Assembly: GCA_034231615.1 (NCBI GenBank)
Contig: CM067311.1
Location: 23,822,967 to 23,886,966 of the forward strand
Length of the DNA: 64,000 nt
Direction: 5' to 3'
DNA from: Meghimatium bilineatum
Lineage: Eukaryota > Mollusca > Gastropoda > Stylommatophora > Philomycidae
Shown: positions 58,471-64,000 of the stretch, one piece after another
How the letters are laid out: each line of letters opens with the position of its first letter
How positions within the stretch are numbered: position 1 is the stretch's first letter
Program-made: the position numbers and the translations under genes
Notes under the pieces: model-generated
Told to the model about the DNA's origin: nothing
Seen by the model: only the letters and a program-made list of their open reading frames with translations
Database searches by the model: none

Positions 58471-58580
58471 ACATTTCAAAATCTCCAATTATTTTATTTT
58501 TTATTGTATATAAAGAATTTTGATTATTACATAAATATTTCTTTGGGTCTGAACCAAGTTGTTGTGAAGGCATTTCACTC
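58457..58580. mobile_element. pogo-like MITE fragment
   Basis: Eroded member of the same family; its middle and right end (AACCAAGTTGTTGTGAAGGC, ATTTCACTC) are recognisable. Confidence 0.5.
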
Positions 58581-58734
58581 TATACACTTCTTTATATAAT
58601 AAATCCATTTCTTTTTTTTCTGCGTGATTAATTGATCTATTTAATTCTGTTTACTGAAGAAATAGTAATTCAACTTGTGAAGAATGGTAACAGTGTGACC
58701 TGTCATGTATATATGAAAAAGTGTCAAATGAGTG

Positions 58735-59155
58735 AAGGATAATGAGCAAATAGAAGACAGAATTGATGCCTTTGAGATATATATATTATATTATATATTA
58801 TTAAACATGTTTTAATATATATATATATATATATAATAGGGAGAGCTTCCATGGAAAGAGAGGAATACAAAGAGGTTCTTATAACACTGCTCATGAAAAA
58901 TAACTTTTAAAGGAAATAAAAATCACACAAATAATTTATTTTAGATATATTAAAAGTCATGACATCTTTTTGGAGACCTTACTTGAAGGTAACCTTACTT
59001 GAAGGTAGTGTTGAGGAGAGGCAAATAAGAGGTAGGCAGAGATACACGTGGGAGGGAAATATCATGAGACAGTTTATCAGAGTGTACTACCAAGGCAGGA
59101 GATGGAGGTGTGCTGCAGTCAACCTCTGATGCAGAGACATAATTTTATGATAAAG
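58735..59155 (+). mobile_element. LINE C-terminal relic split by (TA)n
   Basis: The plus strand begins EDRIDAFE (58755), the usual start of the D-A-F-E-M-W-C-Y-R motif, is broken by an AT dinucleotide run (58775-58835), and resumes as RQIRGRQRYTWEGNIMRQFI (59010-59090). It is related to the relic at 28540-28880. Confidence 0.6.
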
Positions 59156-59554
59156 GAGTGAAGCATTGTGATGGTTATTACAAAAATAAACTATAGCAAC
59201 AAATCTCTTAACACGGATGTGCTGTGCAGATGGGCATTGCTATGAGTATGAAAAGAAACAGGTACATTAAAGTGTTCTATCTATGTTTCTTCAGCACCAA
59301 ATATGCTGCATAGAGAAGAAACCAGTAATCTCCAGTTTGAGCAATGTGATGCCGCATGTGTAGTTAGTATATGCTATTGATAGTCATAACCTCTTCGATG
59401 GTTGCTCTGTACAGTTTCTCTTGATTTCCTCTTTTAATGCTTGCAGCAGCTGTTCATTTCCATTAATTCTAAGTACACGTCTGACAGAAGTCCATAGTTT
59501 TATTCTTATTGAGGTGCGGTTAGTCAAGCATGGAAAAACCTGTTTACTCTTGTT

Positions 59555-59612
59555 GCCAGGTGATTTGGTGCCATCAGAATGGACTGGTTCAATTCCCGTT
59601 GGTCTCAAGAAT
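59555..59612 (+). repeat. tRNA-like fragment (SINE head remnant)
   Basis: Contains a perfect B-box GGTTCAATTCC with a T-stem (ACTGG/CCCGT, four of five paired). A D-arm is not convincing, so it is probably an old tRNA-derived SINE head rather than a tRNA gene. Confidence 0.4.
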
Positions 59613-59765
59613 TTTTTTTATTTATCCTCTCGTTTCCTACTTGAATTTTCTTATTGTTGTATAAATATATTGCCGGCATATTCACTTGTTTTGCTTGAAT
59701 TCTTCCCAATCAATATTTATGAGTTTTATAAGATATTTATTTTCAGATTAATATTTTCCTCCCTA

Positions 59766-59906
59766 TTCACTTTAAACCCCCACTGGATCTCTCATACAAC
59801 AGGGCAATGATACTACTAAATTTCCAGCAGGATGTAGCCCAGAGAATGGAAATGCATTGTCTTGGTTTATTTATGTCAATGGCTCAACACATCCAATTTC
59901 GGCGTT
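59766..59906 (-). mobile_element. SINE family A copy
   Basis: Diverged reverse copy, recognised by AAATTTCCAGCAGGATGTAG and AACACATCCAATTTCGGCG; the 3' tail is missing. Confidence 0.7.
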
Positions 59907-59909
59907 GGT

Positions 59910-61380
59910 AACCAATACTTCCACTGAACATTTGTATCTCTAGTATGATACGGCCAGCAGTACTTGAGAACTGGTTTCAGAGGAATTTAATTTCTTCTCA
60001 AATGAGTTTACAGCAAGTCTGTAGATACACCTCAAACCATTTATGGCAGCAGAACAAAGAGAAACTAATGGTTCCCAAAAAAAAGTATTCTGAAAGGAAA
60101 ACATGTTTTTAAGTGTAACAATCTCCACCCCCTTACCAAAGTCACATATAGGCAGGCCACTATGGTTGACAGACTTTTTGAATGTCACGTGAAAAATATT
60201 TTAGAAATGAGTAAAACTACGTCATAGTTAATGAAAGAATTTTAATCTACTAGAGAGGAAACACGAGAACAAGATTTGCTAAATAACTGGAAAAACAAAA
60301 CTCAATGTTTCTACCAAATCATCTTTATCAAGAACACAAGTAAGACACAGCACTCTACAATCACATCATAACAGAACTAAAAGGGATAAATGCTGAAAGA
60401 ATATGAATGATGTAAAAACTAAAAGTGTTACTTATTATAAATAAGAAACAAAAACTTACCACAGATATATTCTCTCAATAATTAATTACTACTTACATCT
60501 AATAAAACAAATGAACAGCTGAAATAATACTGTCATAACACTGCAAGCATAGGTTAAATATGAATAAAATGTGCTGAAATTATAGGAAGAAATAGGGTAA
60601 TGCTAATGTGGCTCATTGTATTCTGGCAATGTTTTGTGGCTCATTGTATTCTGGCAATGTTTTGTGGCTCAATATATTCTTGGGTTCATGTTTAGTAAAC
60701 AGGCCAACTTCCAACTTTTTATCAAATCTACTCCGATATCAGATTTGGTATAATTATGTGAAGTTACTGACTGCCGGCAGATACAAAATGGCTAATGTAA
60801 TCATAAGTCTGTATATAGCTTACCAATGACTAATAAACATGTAGTACATCTGTTACAGTTGCAAGGACTGCTGCCAGGTACACAGATGTGCACACCACCC
60901 ATTGAGAGCCGCATGCATACAACCCTCCTAAATAAATATTACCACTTTCACCCACTAATCAGCAATTATAGCCAAGGGAAAATAATAGCTGAAAAAAAAA
61001 ACAAGAACACAGATTTGCCTACCCTTTGTAATGTATTTTGTTTCGCTTTCTGCAAAAAATGTAGGCCCGTTTACCAACATGAGTTCTTGAAACATTTGCA
61101 TACATAATATTTTGGGGTCTATGATCATAAAAACATACAAATGTTCAGACACTGTGATGTCTTGTCTATCATCCTTTCGGGCAACCATTTCAACTTTTAC
61201 TGGTAAATATACTTTCAATTATTAATTTTTCCATGCTGTTATATGAATGGAAACCCACTGAAAGTAAATATTGCCTAATAAGTGACAGTAGTTAAAAAAT
61301 AATTTGATGGAACATCTTGAATAGGATATACTACTAACATTTTATACACTTATACACAGATTTGGGGGAGTGGGGTGTTC
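59910..61380. other. AT-rich region, nothing clearly recognised
   Basis: Short tandem duplication at 60605 and, near 60890-61030, weak similarity to the dispersed repeat at 19320-19430 (CATACAACCCTCCTAAATAA). Confidence 0.45.
60605..60672. repeat. Short tandem duplication
   Basis: GTGGCTCATTGTATTCTGGC plus AATGTTTT, about 28 bp, two full copies and part of a third. Confidence 0.75.
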
Positions 61381-61384
61381 AATC

Positions 61385-61600
61385 TCAAACTCTCAATGGA
61401 TCGCTTCTGTAGCAGAACATTGGTCCTACTAGATTTCCAGACTTCTCAGCAATATAATGCCATTTAATGGCATTGGGTCAAAGGGCATGAGCCCATGGAC
61501 CGCTGGATCAGCAACCAACCAGCTAGATTTCCAGCTGGATGTAGCCTGAATAACGGAAATACATTGTGTCATCCTTTTATCTGCGCCAATGACCCCCCCC
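61385..61600 (-). mobile_element. SINE family A copy carrying a nested insertion
   Basis: Reverse family A split at 61441-61522 by an 82-bp insert with a 12-bp duplication CTAGATTTCCAG (61429-61440 and 61523-61534). A C-run at 61592-61604 marks the eroded 5' end. Confidence 0.8.
61441..61522 (+). mobile_element. 82-bp copy of the same tail family, nested in a SINE
   Basis: It has a 12-bp TSD. It contains ATGCCATTTAATGGCAT, an inverted repeat, then GGGTCAAAGGGCATGAGCCC and ends GATCAGCAACCAACCAG. It is longer at the 5' end than the 24.85-kb copy but has the same 3' end, as expected of variable 5' truncation. Confidence 0.75.
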
Positions 61601-62170
61601 CCCCAATACGCAGACTTTGGTGTGGTAACTAATATGTTCAGTGTGTTTACCACTTCCACTGGAAGGTGGATGTCTGAAGCCATATCACTAGTAGGCAGGC
61701 CATACAAGAGAACTGGTTCTCATACTACACACCCGTACTTGACCGTTTCAATCTTGTGGGTATCAATATCGACATAGCCACATACATAGGTTGACATGGC
61801 CTGAAATTATTATTTTTGAAAAGCAAGAACAATAAAAACAAATACAATAAACTACCAGTATACATAAAAAAAATGGTATGAATTGAAAAAGTCTGAAAGA
61901 GAATAAAATATTGAAAAATGTATTAATTGACAGTTTGAAAACATACTTGTGGAACAAACAAGAATAAACAATACATGAATAAACAAGTCTAAAACGTCAT
62001 CAACTATTTTCTCTTGAACAGTACATAATTTTTTAAAAAAAGGAGATATAACATTTAAAAAGTGTGTATCCATGGTTATGCTGATAGTAACCCTGACAGC
62101 AGCACAAAAGTCAAGCATTGCTGATCTTAGCTAACATTCAGACCGGTGAACTGGGCCAGTGTGCAGTGTA

Positions 62171-62458
62171 AAGGTATGTTCCATGGCAGCACCTGCCGCC
62201 GGGGATGAAGATAACTCTTCATGTATTAAGCTGCTGCAACTATTAAGTGGGGTGGCCAGTTCCCTTCCTTTCTGTCTTTACCTTCCCTAACTCATGTGTC
62301 AGGCACTCATTTACAGCTGATTCGACTGGAGGAGTGGTCATGTCAAGCGAGAAACCACAACCCGGATTTTTATTTTTGTCCAGACGTGGTTTAGAACCTG
62401 GCATGCTTTAACCAGGTGATAGCAAGCGTGCTCACTATGAACTAGGCTACCGCACTCT
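62171..62458 (-). mobile_element. tRNA-derived SINE, 288 bp
   Basis: Bounded by a perfect 13-bp TSD AGTGTGCAGTGTA (62158-62170 and 62459-62471). Read on the minus strand it starts AGAGTGCGGTAGCCTAGTTC, with an A-box-like TAGCCTAGTTCATAGTG (about 62449-62433) and a B-box-like GGTTCTAAACC near 62398-62388, spaced as in tRNA promoters. A non-tRNA body follows. It is distinct from the other SINEs here, which have no tRNA boxes. Confidence 0.8.
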
Positions 62459-62582
62459 AGTGTGCAGTGTAGGAAATGCTATTAAACAGGTTGCAATGCT
62501 TGGCTGATCTACTAGAAATATGGCTATGAATAATCAATGTATTTGATAAAACACATAAGTATTACACACCATAGTCAATGTT

Positions 62583-62725
62583 TGGATGTGTCTGCCCATT
62601 GGGGCATATAAAATGGTAACATAATATATCACCGTTATGTGGACTACATCTTGCTATAAATCTAATAGGGACAACTGTCCTGCTAAAAGATAGTTACAGC
62701 AAGAGTTTTAGAGTGGACACTTAAA
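62583..62725 (+). mobile_element. SINE family A copy
   Basis: Old copy with GGATGTGTCTGCCCATTGGG, ACTACATCTTGCT and a degraded palindrome. Confidence 0.65.
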
Positions 62726-62729
62726 AAAA

Positions 62730-63900
62730 AACCCACACAAAATGATTTAATGAAAAGACGTATGTTGTATTTTGAATGGAATAATTCATCAACATAACAA
62801 ACAAATGTCACTTTCCCTGTCACAAAAGTCATGTTTGTTATGTTATGGAACCTTCTTGGTAACTTCTAACTACTGTTAATTTTAATCTCTACACTACTTC
62901 ATAAACTAGACAAACTAGAGACAACACATTTCACCACCTTCTTCTTCTATTGTTACATGTTCTTCATAGAGATTCACTGCCACTCTGTAAACCGCTTGGC
63001 TCTACCCAAGTTGTAATGTTTTCTCCTGTGTCACACTAAGGTCATCATTGATGCTTTGCGTTCATAAATGGGTAACTTTTTCATTTTCTGAATCATGTCC
63101 TTCTAAGATTAAGTCTTTCAAAGCTATCATCATTGTTGTGTGCACAAAAAAATGTTAGATTGTATTTTTTAATGTTTTAAAAACTAATCCTCTTCTTTGT
63201 TCAGGTCTTTGAGGACCTCTGCTATGATGATATTCAATCTTTCTATAGATCTTAACTTCAAATACTGCTATTTTCTTCATCATAGATGTTATTATACATG
63301 TCTAAATATATATCACTACTTAGAAAATATAACATATTAATGTAAGAATTGAAACTTTTTGTACCATGCCCTACATTTTAAATTTGTGATGTATTTTTGT
63401 GTGTAGAAACATTATTAATTTCTTCATGATCTCTAATGAACAGTCACAGATGTTAATGAATGACTAAGATATTAATAATTATTGTAATGTTCTAGTTCTT
63501 TATTGCCAAAATTTATTGAAGAATTGGAGTCTGATTTTAGTAGCACTCATTAACTTGGCCCATTTGGAAATGATTCTGAGCCTTACTATGTCACTTTTGG
63601 AGTTGACTTGATGGTAGAGCAGTTGGTAGGCCTCACTTCAAAAACTAAACTTTCCTGTACCTGCTCGTTGTTCAAAAGCTGATCGTCGATATAGTACTGA
63701 TGATATAATTAGATGTATTATTTGTGCCTAAAAATTTAACAATAGTTGAAAAGCAATATTCTATACATAATATGGTTTAACTACTTATTTGGTCACTTTT
63801 AATCATAGAATTATATCTTCCACCAGAAAAGGGCAACTTTTGAGCCAGTGGGCCAGACTGAGCTATTTTCATGTGGTATTGTGTCAAATGTTTTTTGTCT
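62730..63900. other. Nothing recognised
   Basis: AT-rich sequence without motif-bearing ORFs or clear repeats up to the SINE at 63905. Confidence 0.5.
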
Positions 63901-63904
63901 CTTG

Positions 63905-64000
63905 GACGCCCGTGTGTTGCCAAACCTGAAAGGGGAGCAATGGAATGCAATGATGCTTACCTTCCATGCATGCCGTAGAGGTGACTAAAAGGTCTTGGAA
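63905..64000 (+). mobile_element. SINE family B copy cut by the window edge
   Basis: Starts GACGCCCGTGTGTTGCCAAA and runs through CATGCATGCCGTAGAGGTGA and ACTAAAAGG. Only the 5' third is visible. Confidence 0.8.

Noticed and set aside
59384-59608. Minus-strand ORF beginning MRPTGIEPVHSDG
   Set aside because: The TGIEP peptide is the reverse translation of a tRNA T-loop (GGTTCAATTCC); it reflects a tRNA-like fragment, not a protein.
59555-59612. Functional tRNA gene
   Set aside because: Only the T-arm is convincing; the acceptor and D arms do not pair, so it is kept only as a tRNA-like remnant.
59421-59810. 129-codon plus-strand ORF
   Set aside because: Runs over the tRNA-like fragment and into a reverse SINE A; no protein motif.

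Overview
The window is nuclear DNA of an invertebrate animal. It is AT-rich, has spliced genes with GT-AG introns of 1.6-4.7 kb, and is packed with retroposons, DNA transposons and minisatellites. The LINE families, with a C-terminal C2HC finger and a GAA-repeat tail, and the tRNA-derived SINE suggest a lophotrochozoan, perhaps a mollusc. That assignment is an inference, not something the sequence proves.

Two host genes can be reconstructed. On the + strand, 169-6955 holds the last three coding exons of a type I protein arginine methyltransferase, best matching PRMT3. It includes the THW loop and the true C-terminus; the rest of the gene lies upstream of base 1. On the - strand, 39043 down to 15333 holds what appears to be a complete BTBD10/KCTD20-family gene: nine coding exons, 438 residues, every junction in phase. 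The two genes are convergent.

Region by region: 0.2-7.5 kb PRMT3, with an intact mariner element (1877-3224) in one intron. 7.5-15.3 kb intergenic repeats. 15.3-39.0 kb BTBD10, five of whose eight introns carry minisatellites (units of about 33, 42, 34, 16, 25 and 84 bp). 39.75-43.80 kb a full-length LINE of 4,055 bp with an 11-bp target-site duplication (TSD), a nearly intact endonuclease-RT-RNase H ORF and a candidate HDV-like ribozyme at its very 5' end. 44-52.6 kb LINE relics, a foldback, a Tc1-like relic and an unrecognised repeat ORF. 52.7-56.35 kb a second, decayed LINE of a related family. 56.4-64 kb mostly AT-rich DNA with SINEs, MITEs and short tandem repeats.

The mobile elements seem to form one ecosystem. 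The LINE has a 285-bp internally deleted derivative with its own TSD (20627-20911). At least three SINE families share a core of about 45 bp with the LINE 5' UTRs, and a GAACGAA...GAAGAAGAAG 3' tail. The simplest inference is that the SINEs are internally deleted LINE descendants or recombinants that still use the LINE machinery, like RIME and ingi in trypanosomes. The most unusual host-gene observation is a minisatellite whose unit contains a copy of the authentic 5' splice site of BTBD10 exon 4.
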